Shown: positions 8,167 through 15,467, counted from the first letter of the stretch. The stretch is DNA of 15,800 bases from an uncultured Fibrobacter sp. (GCF_937877005.1 NZ_CALEFV010000123.1:1-15800); one strand, 5' to 3'. Made by a program: numbers and translations. Notes: generated by a model not told the origin, from the sequence alone.

Positions 8167-10899
8167 ATGAAAAATCTTGTCTGGCTAGTTGGAGTCCTTG
8201 GCATCTTGTTGTGCGCCTGCTCGAATTCCGAAGGCGTGGGTTCGTCGCCAAGACAGGATGCGGTTTTTACAGAGGGAACATTGCCGGGAATGGTGAACGT
8301 CGCAGCGACAGGTCGTCAAACTCGGCTAGGTACGAATGAAGGAAATGCTCGCGTCAATGAGCGTCCGCAGATGAATGTTTCCTTTGATTATGACTTCTTG
8401 ATAGACAGACATGAAGTGACATGCGCCGATTTTAATGCCTTGATGAAAAACGAAACGGGTCTTTCCCTTGATTGTGAAGATAATGCCTTGCCTGCGACAA
8501 ATTTGACCTACTATGACGCTGTTCTTTTTTCCAATGCGAAAAGCAAATCGAAAAAAAGGGATTCCGTCTATACCTATGTCAAGGCGAATTTTGATGCCGA
8601 AAGGCACTGCACGAATTTGGAGGGCTTTGCCTATCATCCAGATGTGGAAGGATATCGTCTGCCGACAGAGGCGGAATGGGTATTCGTGGCTGAACAGGAC
8701 TGGAATCCCTCTGGGGGATGGAATGCGGACAATTCGGATTATCGTTTGCATGGGGTGTGCAAAATGTCGGGTAGTGAAGTCTGTGACATGGCTGGTAACG
8801 CTATGGAATGGGTGAACGACTGGTTAGGCGAATTCCGAGATACGACGATTTCAAATTATGTGGGGGCTCCCGACGGAGGTGCGCTCGGTCAGCGTATTGT
8901 CAAGGGGGGTAGCTATCGTAATGCGGCATCGTCCATCAGCCTGTATGGTCGTGGCGATGTCTATACGGTCACTTCGTCGACACGTGCCGATTATGTCGGC
9001 TTTCGTCTGGCATTCGGAAAAGTTCCTAATGCGGTCTGGATGAGTTCCAATGGTGGCGCTGTGACGAGCCGAGTAGTTCCGATTACGGGGGCTGTGGAAA
9101 TACATTCGCTTACTGGAACATATAAGGTCAAACTTGCCTTTCGCAATGACTTGACTGGAAATATTGCCTTTATAGATTATTTCGATGGCAACCTTTCGGT
9201 AATTGAGATTCAGGATACGATTGATTCTTACCATCCGGAAATCTCGCCAGACGGAAAGAGGATTGCTTTTTGTACAGGTCTCGAAGGAGTTTCAGGAACT
9301 TCTGCACTTTATGTACGCGATTTGGACGCAGCGGGAACCAACTTGGTGAAACTCGATGTAAAAAGTGCGGCTATTCCTCGCTGGCGAGTGCTCGAAAACG
9401 GCGACACGGTAATTGTCTATGTGACAAGCTCTGGCAATAATAAGGAAGAATCCGCTTTCCATACGGCTTCGACCTGGCAGGTGAAATTTGCAAACGGCAA
9501 GTTCGGAAAACCTGAAAAGCTTTTCGATGGTGCCTATCATGGTGGCATAAGCGAAGATGGTCGCCTTGCGGTAACAGGGGCGCGCCTCCTTCGCGCCCGT
9601 GTTTCAAATCGCGATACGCTGTGGTATAACGGGGAACAGGCTTGCAATGTCTCGCTAGCCAAGGATAGTTCCAAGCGGACCCTCTTCCTTGATTTCGGTG
9701 GCGAGACGGGTCGAGAGTTTGTGGGTGAAAAATATGGAACTCACGAAAGGCTCCTGATCGCAGACAGCACGGGGAAGCTGATTCGATCTGTTGCAGCACC
9801 TGCAGGGTACTCCTTCGACCATAGTGAATGGACATCAGGGGATGCTAACCTGATTGTCGCAACATTGACGAATGCCAATGGCGTCCACGAAAAGGCCGTG
9901 CTGGTAAATCTTGCCGATAGCAGCATCGTGGATCTTGTGCAGGGTGATGAACTTTGGCATCCGAATGTGTGGATAAATCGTGTCAAATCTGCCAGTGATG
10001 ATGTTCTGATAAATCTAGATAGTGCCGGAATCTACCTGAGCGAAAATGTAGACTTGGAACAGATGCGTTTTCGTGTGAAGATGGAACTGTACTGGAGAAC
10101 CTTGGAACAGGCAAATGTGCTTTTGGTGGGAAGTTCCCGAATGGAATTGGGAATGGATCCCGATGCCTTTCCTAAATGGAACATGCTGAATTTCGCGGTG
10201 CAGGGGATAGATCCCAACAGGGATTTCTATTTCGTTGAGAATTACATGCTGAATCATCCGCAGCATCTTAAGGCGATTGCGATTTCCTTGGATATCGACT
10301 GCTGGCGTGGTCTCGAGGATCATTTGGCGCTAGTCATGAACGCGGGTGTTGGTTACACTTACGATGCTCTTCATGGATTCTGGAAAGAGGGTGTTCCTAA
10401 TGGAATGTTGGCTGCGGTCGAGAATTCATTCCCGGCAATGGAGGAAGTTCGCTCCGAATTTTCCGAAAGGGGCGGATTCCTCACGGTGGCGTCGCGTTCC
10501 TGGGATGCGGACAAGGTGGAAATTCTTCACGACTCCGTGTTCTCGGAAAAGGAAATGTCTGTCCTGAAGTCTGCTGTGGAACGGCTGAATCTTATTGTGC
10601 GGAGGGCCGCGGAAAACAACATTTATATTATTGGAATCATTTTTCCCCAGGCGCCGCAGTATAAGAAGACAGGGGCGATGGGCGTGTATGGACTCCAGCG
10701 TAGTGTCGCGCGTCAAGTAATCAGTTCGCTCGATTCGCTCGACAAGGCGAACAAGTACTTTGTATTGATGGATGAAAACAAGATGGGAAATCACGACTAT
10801 ACGGACGAGATGGCCTATAACAGGGATCACTTAAGCCGTCTGGGAAGCTTGCAGATGGCTTCCCGTCTGGATTCGGTCCTGAAAACGCTGAAATGGTAG
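8167..10899 (+). CDS. Three-domain lipoprotein, FGE-like + beta-propeller + SGNH-like (TIGR02171-type), copy 3
   Basis: A 910-residue paralogue with signal peptide and lipobox L-C-A-Cys18. AGGG at 8157-8160, six bases before the ATG, supports the start. The FGE-like domain (~40-285) has RHEVTCADF, YRLPTEAEW, GNAMEWVNDWLG, IVKGGSY and VGFRLAFG, with cysteines 86, 103, 148, 198 and 206. No cysteine occupies the FGE catalytic position. The propeller (~320-600) shows YHPEISPDGKRIAFCTG. The SGNH-like tail (~633-910) has VGSSR (Ser656/657), MLNFAVQG, ISLDIDCW, IIGIIFPQAPQY and Asn885-Arg-Asp887-His888-Leu-Ser. The tail is clearly closer to copy 1 than to copy 2. The last codons overlap the start of the membrane-protein gene by 7 nt. 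Function is not known. The lipid anchor and extracytoplasmic folds point to the periplasm or cell surface. Confidence 0.85.
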   Translation: MKNLVWLVGVLGILLCACSNSEGVGSSPRQDAVFTEGTLPGMVNVAATGRQTRLGTNEGNARVNERPQMNVSFDYDFLIDRHEVTCADFNALMKNETGLSLDCEDNALPATNLTYYDAVLFSNAKSKSKKRDSVYTYVKANFDAERHCTNLEGFAYHPDVEGYRLPTEAEWVFVAEQDWNPSGGWNADNSDYRLHGVCKMSGSEVCDMAGNAMEWVNDWLGEFRDTTISNYVGAPDGGALGQRIVKGGSYRNAASSISLYGRGDVYTVTSSTRADYVGFRLAFGKVPNAVWMSSNGGAVTSRVVPITGAVEIHSLTGTYKVKLAFRNDLTGNIAFIDYFDGNLSVIEIQDTIDSYHPEISPDGKRIAFCTGLEGVSGTSALYVRDLDAAGTNLVKLDVKSAAIPRWRVLENGDTVIVYVTSSGNNKEESAFHTASTWQVKFANGKFGKPEKLFDGAYHGGISEDGRLAVTGARLLRARVSNRDTLWYNGEQACNVSLAKDSSKRTLFLDFGGETGREFVGEKYGTHERLLIADSTGKLIRSVAAPAGYSFDHSEWTSGDANLIVATLTNANGVHEKAVLVNLADSSIVDLVQGDELWHPNVWINRVKSASDDVLINLDSAGIYLSENVDLEQMRFRVKMELYWRTLEQANVLLVGSSRMELGMDPDAFPKWNMLNFAVQGIDPNRDFYFVENYMLNHPQHLKAIAISLDIDCWRGLEDHLALVMNAGVGYTYDALHGFWKEGVPNGMLAAVENSFPAMEEVRSEFSERGGFLTVASRSWDADKVEILHDSVFSEKEMSVLKSAVERLNLIVRRAAENNIYIIGIIFPQAPQYKKTGAMGVYGLQRSVARQVISSLDSLDKANKYFVLMDENKMGNHDYTDEMAYNRDHLSRLGSLQMASRLDSVLKTLKW

Positions 10900-12353
10900 C
10901 TCGCGGCATTTTCATATCGCTTGTAACGGCCCTGTTCGCCATTTTCCCGCTCACGGATACCGATATCTGGTGGCACTTGGCTTGTGCTCGCGAATGGGTG
11001 ACCACGTGGACTCCCGTGCGAGAACCCGTCGTGAATGTTCATGAGTATTTCCAGCATATCGTAGGATATGTCTATGCGCTTGGGGGGGCGCCCTTGTTAG
11101 TCGTGTTCAAGGCACTTTCGTGGGGCGTCGTCTTTGCGCTATTTGTGCGACCGGGAAAATGGATGGGAATGCTCTTCGTTACCTATTTTCTCTTCATTTT
11201 CCGCTTCCACCTTGAAATGCGTCCGGTTCTTTTCAGTCTTCTGTTCCTCGGAATCTACTGGAATGTCTTGCCAGGATTGTTCGCGCGAGCGCATTCGGAC
11301 GTAAAAATGTCTCTCCTGAAGCCTGTAACCTTGCTCCTCTCGGTGCTTATACTTGCTGTACAATGGTTCTGGTGCAAGTGTCAGGGCTTGTTCATCTTGG
11401 GTCCGCTGTTTGCGACTCTGGTACTGTTTGTCGGAATCTGGAATTCGCATAAATCGGGAATGACCCTAAGCCGTAGGAAAATTGCATTGTGCGTGACCTT
11501 TGTGCTTGCACTTTTTGCAATGCCGTTCTTGCACAAAGAGGGCTTGAACCTGTTCCTATATCCGTTTGGGCTTTTGGACCGCCTGCTAGGTCTTTCTCCT
11601 TCTGCCGCTGTATTTGCAAGCGAAATTGCCGAGAACCGATCTCCTTTCACTTTGTTGATGGCAGGGGAGAACGTGCTTGAAAGTATGCTGATGATTCTGT
11701 CGTGTATGGCAGGAATGGGATATGCCATTTACCGGCTATATAGGAGCCATCGTCCCGATATTCTAGGAATCTCATTGATCGTCATGTCGATTCTGGCCTT
11801 GATCGCAGAACGCAATTTTATCATTTTGTTGCCGTTCCTGCTTTTGAAGGTGGGGACGATTGGTCCCGACGAAAAATGCCAGAATCATTTTCTCCGCATG
11901 GGCCATGTTCTAATTCCGGCTGTTTTTCTTGCCTTTCTCCTTGGTCTCTGGGCCCGTTCCCTTTCGGCATACGATTATGCGATGGTCGCTTACCAGCGCA
12001 TTCCGGTCGGTGCTGCGCGATGGATGTCGGCTCATCCGCATCACGGGAGGTTGTTTAATGACGATCGTGCGGGGGGGTATCTTGAATTTATGAACCCTGC
12101 TGATCCTGTTTATATTGATGGTCGGTTTATCCTGAAAACGGCTGAATTCTTCGGGCATTATCTGGAATTTTCCAATAATCCGGCGCTATTTCTGCAGGAA
12201 GCGGATTCTCTCGGTATCGACCGGGCGGTATTTCCGCTGCGCTATTACGCCCGCTGGGAAAAGCTGCTGAATGCTCTGGATTCCGGAAAAAAATGGCACT
12301 TGAAGTACCGAGATGATTATTTTTCGGTTTATGACCGAAATTTAGGACTGTGA
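10893..12353 (+). CDS. Polytopic GT-C glycosyltransferase-like membrane protein
   Basis: A 486-residue integral membrane protein with about ten hydrophobic segments, between residues ~5 and ~355, followed by a soluble C-terminal part of ~130 residues. Just after the first segment comes DTDIWWHL (Asp22 to Leu29), an acidic D-x-D-type loop like those in the first extracytoplasmic loop of GT-C fold glycosyltransferases, which use lipid-linked sugars. The C-terminal part has FNDDRAGGYLEF (from about residue 388) and VYIDGRF (Asp409), motifs I associate with uncharacterised bacterial membrane proteins of this type. Its ATG lies in the last codons of the preceding lipoprotein gene (overlap ATGGTAG, 10893-10899), a usual sign of coupled translation. 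Glycosyl transfer is inferred. A transport or scaffold role cannot be excluded. No terminator-like hairpin follows before the GH8 promoter region. Confidence 0.6.
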   Translation: MVARGIFISLVTALFAIFPLTDTDIWWHLACAREWVTTWTPVREPVVNVHEYFQHIVGYVYALGGAPLLVVFKALSWGVVFALFVRPGKWMGMLFVTYFLFIFRFHLEMRPVLFSLLFLGIYWNVLPGLFARAHSDVKMSLLKPVTLLLSVLILAVQWFWCKCQGLFILGPLFATLVLFVGIWNSHKSGMTLSRRKIALCVTFVLALFAMPFLHKEGLNLFLYPFGLLDRLLGLSPSAAVFASEIAENRSPFTLLMAGENVLESMLMILSCMAGMGYAIYRLYRSHRPDILGISLIVMSILALIAERNFIILLPFLLLKVGTIGPDEKCQNHFLRMGHVLIPAVFLAFLLGLWARSLSAYDYAMVAYQRIPVGAARWMSAHPHHGRLFNDDRAGGYLEFMNPADPVYIDGRFILKTAEFFGHYLEFSNNPALFLQEADSLGIDRAVFPLRYYARWEKLLNALDSGKKWHLKYRDDYFSVYDRNLGL

Positions 12354-12367
12354 AATAAAAATAAAAG

Positions 12368-12396
12368 TTTACGCTCCGAAAAAATTTCATTATTAT
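12368..12396 (+). promoter_or_regulatory. Candidate sigma-70-type promoter for the GH8 gene
   Basis: TTTACG (12368-12373, 4 of 6 matches to TTGACA) and TATTAT (12391-12396, 5 of 6 matches to TATAAT) are separated by exactly 17 bases. They lie in the 86-nt gap between the GT-C-like gene and the GH8 gene. Transcription would start near 12403, just before the GAAA-loop hairpin. The region is AT-rich, so a chance match is possible, and the promoter rules of Fibrobacter are not known to me. Confidence 0.45.
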
Positions 12397-12409
12397 ATGA
12401 TAAGGTAGT

Positions 12410-12423
12410 CTGCCGAAAGGCAG
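12410..12423 (+). promoter_or_regulatory. GAAA-tetraloop hairpin in GH8 leader
   Basis: CTGCC-GAAA-GGCAG forms a 5-bp stem (six with a flanking T-G wobble) closed by a GNRA-class tetraloop. It sits four bases before the AAGGAG ribosome binding site and near the predicted 5' end of the transcript. It has no T-tract, so it is unlikely to be a terminator. A 5'-end mRNA stabiliser or translation-tuning element is the natural reading. Confidence 0.45.
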
Positions 12424-12427
12424 GAAA

Positions 12428-12433
12428 AAGGAG
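12428..12433 (+). promoter_or_regulatory. Strong Shine-Dalgarno for GH8
   Basis: AAGGAG lies six bases before the ATG at 12440 and fixes the start. It is a much better match than the sequences before most genes of the upstream array, in line with high expression of a secreted cellulase. Confidence 0.75.
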
Positions 12434-12439
12434 TGTTTT

Positions 12440-13837
12440 ATGAATTTCAGAATATTAGGGGGCTCGGCCCTCCTGGTTTTTGGGCTAGCTCAGGCCACCG
12501 TCAATTTTCCCTTTCCCCAAAATTCCGATTATGGTGGAACAGCGACCCTGCTTTCTGACAAGGCGGCTGCAGCAGAACAGCTAAAGGCCGGCTTTGAATG
12601 GTGGAAAAGCGCCTTCTATAATGAATCCGGTGATGTGGCAGGTGTTCGTTCCAACGAAGGCTCCAACGAGTATTTTTCGGAGGGCGTTGGCTATGGCATG
12701 CTCCTCATGGTGTACTTCAGTGATAATACGACGAGTTACCAGCCGGAATTTGACAAGTTGTGGAATTTCTACAAGAAGTTCGAAAATAAGAACGGTCTCA
12801 TGATTTGGAAAATTGGCAACCTTTCGGAATCTTGGGATGCTGGTAACGGTGCTGCACTCGATGGTGATATTGACGCTGCCGCTGCATTGATTATGGCTTC
12901 GTATCAGTTTGGCGATAGCAAGTATCTGGATGAGGCCAGAACGCTAATCCAGAGCATGAAAAAGGCTGAATTCGAAAGTAACGGCTTGCACATGCCGGGG
13001 GATGCCTGGGGCGACGCTGCTTACAATCGCAAGAATCCGGGGTATTTCGATCCTGCTTATATGCCGTTGTTTGCCGACGTGGATACGGAGAATGCGGAAT
13101 TCTGGAAGACGACTGCGTACGATGCGAACATGAAGCTATACGAGGCAAGTTCTGCAGAGGTCACTACGGGACTTGTGGATGACTGGACGGATAAAACCGG
13201 TAAAAGCGAAGATGATTTTTACAGTTATGATGCTTCCCGAGCTCCCTGGCGTAATGCAAAGGCCGTTTGCTGGCATGGCGATCAACGTGCCCTTGCAATC
13301 GACAAGAAAATGGCTGCCTGGGTGTCTACGATAAATGCCTCCAGTATGAGTGGTCCTGTCAATCGTTCTACGGGATCTCTCGGTAGCGACCACAACAGCA
13401 CTTTTGTCTCGTCGTTAATGACGGCTCTGATTTCGGATGCTTCTTACCAGTCCAAACTCGATGAATATTGGGCCGAAGCGGTGAAGCTGGGCAATGAGAA
13501 TTACTTCAACCAGTCGCTAAAGTTGCTGAATGGTCTCCTGGTGTCAGGTAATATGCCGAATCTGGCTGCTGCGACAACTCCTCCGATGAAATTGTCGCAA
13601 AAAAAGATTTCGCATCAGTCTTCATTGAAGTTGAATGGTCGTACCATCGAGATGAATCTAGCTGGAATATCCCGTGTCGATCTGGTGTCTGCGTCGGGAA
13701 AGATTGTCAGGAACCTGTGGAGCGGACATGCGGACGCAACGATTTCTGTCACGTTGGATAATCTTCCGTGTGGTTTGTATGTCGTTCGCGTGCAGGATGC
13801 AAATGCAACGACGATGCATAAGGTCCTCCTGAAATAG
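12440..13837 (+). CDS. Secreted GH8 endoglucanase with C-terminal sorting-type tail
   Basis: A glycoside hydrolase family 8 enzyme, expected to hydrolyse internal beta-1,4 bonds of cellulose or related beta-glucans with inversion. A signal peptide covers residues ~1-19 (cleavage near AQA|T). Family motifs are present in order: SEGVGYGM with the general acid Glu81, then LDGDIDAA (Asp141 and Asp143) in the substrate cleft, and YDASRAPWR, where Asp264 fits the catalytic base of the GH8a subfamily. The catalytic domain ends near residue 372. After a short linker, residues ~395-465 form a small beta-sandwich tail (VDLVSASGKIVRNL, then LPCGLYVVRV and a basic KVLLK end) resembling the C-terminal sorting domains of type IX secretion. 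The GH5 enzyme nearby has a similar tail. The length, 465 aa, is normal for GH8 plus tail. It shares a terminator with the convergent GH5 gene. Confidence 0.93.
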   Translation: MNFRILGGSALLVFGLAQATVNFPFPQNSDYGGTATLLSDKAAAAEQLKAGFEWWKSAFYNESGDVAGVRSNEGSNEYFSEGVGYGMLLMVYFSDNTTSYQPEFDKLWNFYKKFENKNGLMIWKIGNLSESWDAGNGAALDGDIDAAAALIMASYQFGDSKYLDEARTLIQSMKKAEFESNGLHMPGDAWGDAAYNRKNPGYFDPAYMPLFADVDTENAEFWKTTAYDANMKLYEASSAEVTTGLVDDWTDKTGKSEDDFYSYDASRAPWRNAKAVCWHGDQRALAIDKKMAAWVSTINASSMSGPVNRSTGSLGSDHNSTFVSSLMTALISDASYQSKLDEYWAEAVKLGNENYFNQSLKLLNGLLVSGNMPNLAAATTPPMKLSQKKISHQSSLKLNGRTIEMNLAGISRVDLVSASGKIVRNLWSGHADATISVTLDNLPCGLYVVRVQDANATTMHKVLLK

Positions 13838-13871
13838 CAATGGGCAAAAATTTAGCCGAAGAGATCATAAA

Positions 13872-13899
13872 AAGGCCCGGCCAGAATCGGCCGAGCCTT
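13872..13899. terminator. Bidirectional intrinsic terminator between GH8 and GH5
   Basis: AAGGC-c-CGGCC, loop AGAATC, GGCCG-a-GCCTT gives an 11-position GC-rich stem with one C-A mismatch. It lies 35 nt after the GH8 stop and 22 nt from the GH5 stop. For the minus strand the A-run at 13869-13873 becomes a short U-tract. For the plus strand the 3' flank is a weaker pyrimidine run (TTCTCTCTCTC). The convergent gene order fits a shared terminator. Confidence 0.85.
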
Positions 13900-13920
13900 C
13901 TCTCTCTCTAGGGTGAAATC

Positions 13921-15312
13921 TTACTTGATTGCGATTGCGCGTACCAGGCTTGCCGAACCGCTGCGGACGCGTACGATGTATTGTCCGACAGGGAGGCTTG
14001 TGAGCGGCAAGGAACCGTTGACCTGGTCGACAGACAGAAGCTTGGTGCCCTGGGTGTTGAAAATATCGACAGTTGCTGCATCCGGACCGGTAACATTCAA
14101 AGTCTTTCCGATAAGAGTGATGCTGAAACTGAATTCAGGAACGATGACGAAGGATTGTTCCTGCTGGCCTTGTTCGCCCTGTTGTCCCTGACCTTGCTGA
14201 TTCTCGTTATTGTTGCCTGCTGCGCACTTGGTGTAGCTGGTGGGGTTGCTGTCGAGGTAGCCCTTCACCAGGTTGCCCGACTGCGTGTACTGCAGCGAGT
14301 TCTTGTTCGAGCCATCCTGGAAGGCTGCGGTGCCTTCGTTAATGTATGATGCAGACCAGTTTGCCCAGGAGAGCTTGTGCTTGTTGACATAGTCCTGCCA
14401 GCTCTTGTTGCGGTTCTGGTCCGGGGTTCCCTTGCCGTCGGCATTGCCGGTGCCCCATTCCGAGACGAATACGGAGAGGCCCGCATTCATGGCCTTTTCG
14501 CCCTTGGCGCCTTCACTTTCTCCACCCCACTCGTAGCTGCCGCTCCAGTTATGGGTGTTGGCGTAGTAGTGCAGCGTGTAGGCGGTATTCTTCTTGCTGT
14601 CGTTCACCTCGTTGCCAATGGCGTCACTGGGGTTCTGGTCCCAGGAGGGGTTACCCACGAGCACCAGGTTGTCGGAATACTGGCGGATGACCTGGATGAC
14701 CTGGTTTGCGTAGTTCTTCACGTCGCTCCAGGAAATGTTTTCGGGCTCATTGAAAACTTCGAAAATAACATTGTCGTATTGGCCGTACTTTTCTGCCATT
14801 GTCTTGAAGAAAGTCTTTGCGGATTCTGTCTGCTGGTGTGCGCTGTGGGAGTGCCAGTCGATAATCACGTAGATGTCGTTCTTGATGGCGGCTTCGACGA
14901 CAGTCTCTACGAACTTTGTCTGGTTCGCCTGGTCGCCTTCCCAGCCTTTGAGCTTGATACCGTTCCATTCGCCATTCCAGTTGTCGCTGGATTTCGTGGC
15001 CATGGCGGCTCGCACAATCTGGATTTTCATGTCATTCACCATGGTGGTGATGCCTTCCTCGGTCCAGAATTCCATGGCCTGGGGCATCAGGCTCCAGTAA
15101 AGGCTCATGCCGCGCACCTGCACTTCGGAACCGTCCTTGACACCTTCGCAGCTGCCGTAGATTTGTCCCTTACCTTGGGAGTTCTTGCCGGTAATCAGCT
15201 GACCGTACTGGCTGACAGGACCCACGCGGGTGGGGGTGATTGTCTGCGCTGCGGCAAAGGATGCGCAGAACGCCATTGCGGAAAGAATGCTGGGTATGGT
15301 GAGTCTTTTCAT
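13921..15312 (-). CDS. Secreted GH5 endoglucanase with Q/G-rich linker and C-terminal sorting-type tail
   Basis: A family 5 glycoside hydrolase of 463 residues, predicted to act as a retaining endo-beta-1,4-glucanase and closest in motifs to subfamily GH5_2. The signal peptide is residues 1-22 (cleavage near AAA|Q). The (beta/alpha)8 catalytic domain spans ~27-355. Visible motifs are VIIDWHSHSAH, EVFNEP with acid/base Glu189, LHYYANTHNW, and VFVSEWGT with nucleophile Glu285. A low-complexity Asn/Gln/Gly/Glu linker (about residues 367-386) joins it to a beta-sandwich tail (~388-463) with VDIFNTQGTKLL and LPVGQYIVRV, like type IX sorting domains and like the GH8 tail. AAGGA six bases upstream (15319-15323, minus strand) supports the start. 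It is divergent from the propeller gene at 15517. The glucanase assignment is strong; the exact substrate (cellulose, lichenan, glucomannan) is not decidable from sequence. Confidence 0.93.
   Translation of the reverse strand: MKRLTIPSILSAMAFCASFAAAQTITPTRVGPVSQYGQLITGKNSQGKGQIYGSCEGVKDGSEVQVRGMSLYWSLMPQAMEFWTEEGITTMVNDMKIQIVRAAMATKSSDNWNGEWNGIKLKGWEGDQANQTKFVETVVEAAIKNDIYVIIDWHSHSAHQQTESAKTFFKTMAEKYGQYDNVIFEVFNEPENISWSDVKNYANQVIQVIRQYSDNLVLVGNPSWDQNPSDAIGNEVNDSKKNTAYTLHYYANTHNWSGSYEWGGESEGAKGEKAMNAGLSVFVSEWGTGNADGKGTPDQNRNKSWQDYVNKHKLSWANWSASYINEGTAAFQDGSNKNSLQYTQSGNLVKGYLDSNPTSYTKCAAGNNNENQQGQGQQGEQGQQEQSFVIVPEFSFSITLIGKTLNVTGPDAATVDIFNTQGTKLLSVDQVNGSLPLTSLPVGQYIVRVRSGSASLVRAIAIK
14155..14214 (-). 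repeat. Low-complexity Q/G/N/E linker in GH5
   Basis: About twenty residues made almost only of Gln, Gly, Asn and Glu, coded by imperfectly repeated CAG/GGC/GAA-type codons, separate the catalytic domain from the C-terminal tail. Such linkers are flexible, and the DNA is prone to length change between strains. Confidence 0.7.
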
Positions 15313-15403
15313 GAGGAATCCTTGTTTGTTTTCCTTGAAATTAGGTTAAAAAAGGGATATGAGGATGCTTCTTGATTTCTTTTTTGTTTACAGCTATAAC
15401 CAC

Positions 15404-15419
15404 TGTGATTTATCTCATT
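15404..15419. promoter_or_regulatory. CRP/FNR-like inverted-repeat candidate
   Basis: TGTGA, six bases, then TCATT gives 8 of 10 matches to the TGTGA-N6-TCACA class of CRP sites. It lies 92 bases upstream of the GH5 start and ~98 bases upstream of the propeller gene. The region is AT-rich, and it is unknown to me whether this organism has a regulator of this specificity, so this is only a candidate. Confidence 0.25.
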
Positions 15420-15457
15420 TTACGATGATTTTGGCGGCTTTCAATGTTATTTTTATC

Positions 15458-15467
15458 ACACTAGTGT
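15458..15467. promoter_or_regulatory. Perfect 10-bp palindrome, candidate operator
   Basis: ACACTAGTGT is a perfect 10-bp palindrome in the divergent intergenic region, 50 bases before the ATG at 15517. The outer T/A pair (15456/15469) also matches, with one mismatch between. It could be an operator for a dimeric regulator of the rightward gene. It may be chance. Confidence 0.3.

Noticed and set aside
2671..10899. Calling the three lipoproteins formylglycine-generating enzymes
   Set aside because: The catalytic cysteines after GGSY are missing and no sulfatase gene is nearby; only the fold is supported.
2671..10899. Mobile element or recent gene amplification explaining the tandem copies
   Set aside because: There are no transposase genes, no terminal repeats and no long identical DNA stretches; synonymous divergence is visible.
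12354..12367. Terminator after the GT-C-like gene
   Set aside because: The segment is A-rich with no hairpin before the GH8 promoter region; read-through remains possible.
14377..15375. 332-codon open frame on the plus strand opposite the GH5 gene
   Set aside because: It lies antisense to a clear GH5 enzyme with catalytic motifs and signal peptide. Its composition (Val/Leu/His/Gly-rich) is that of a shadow frame, and it has no ribosome site.
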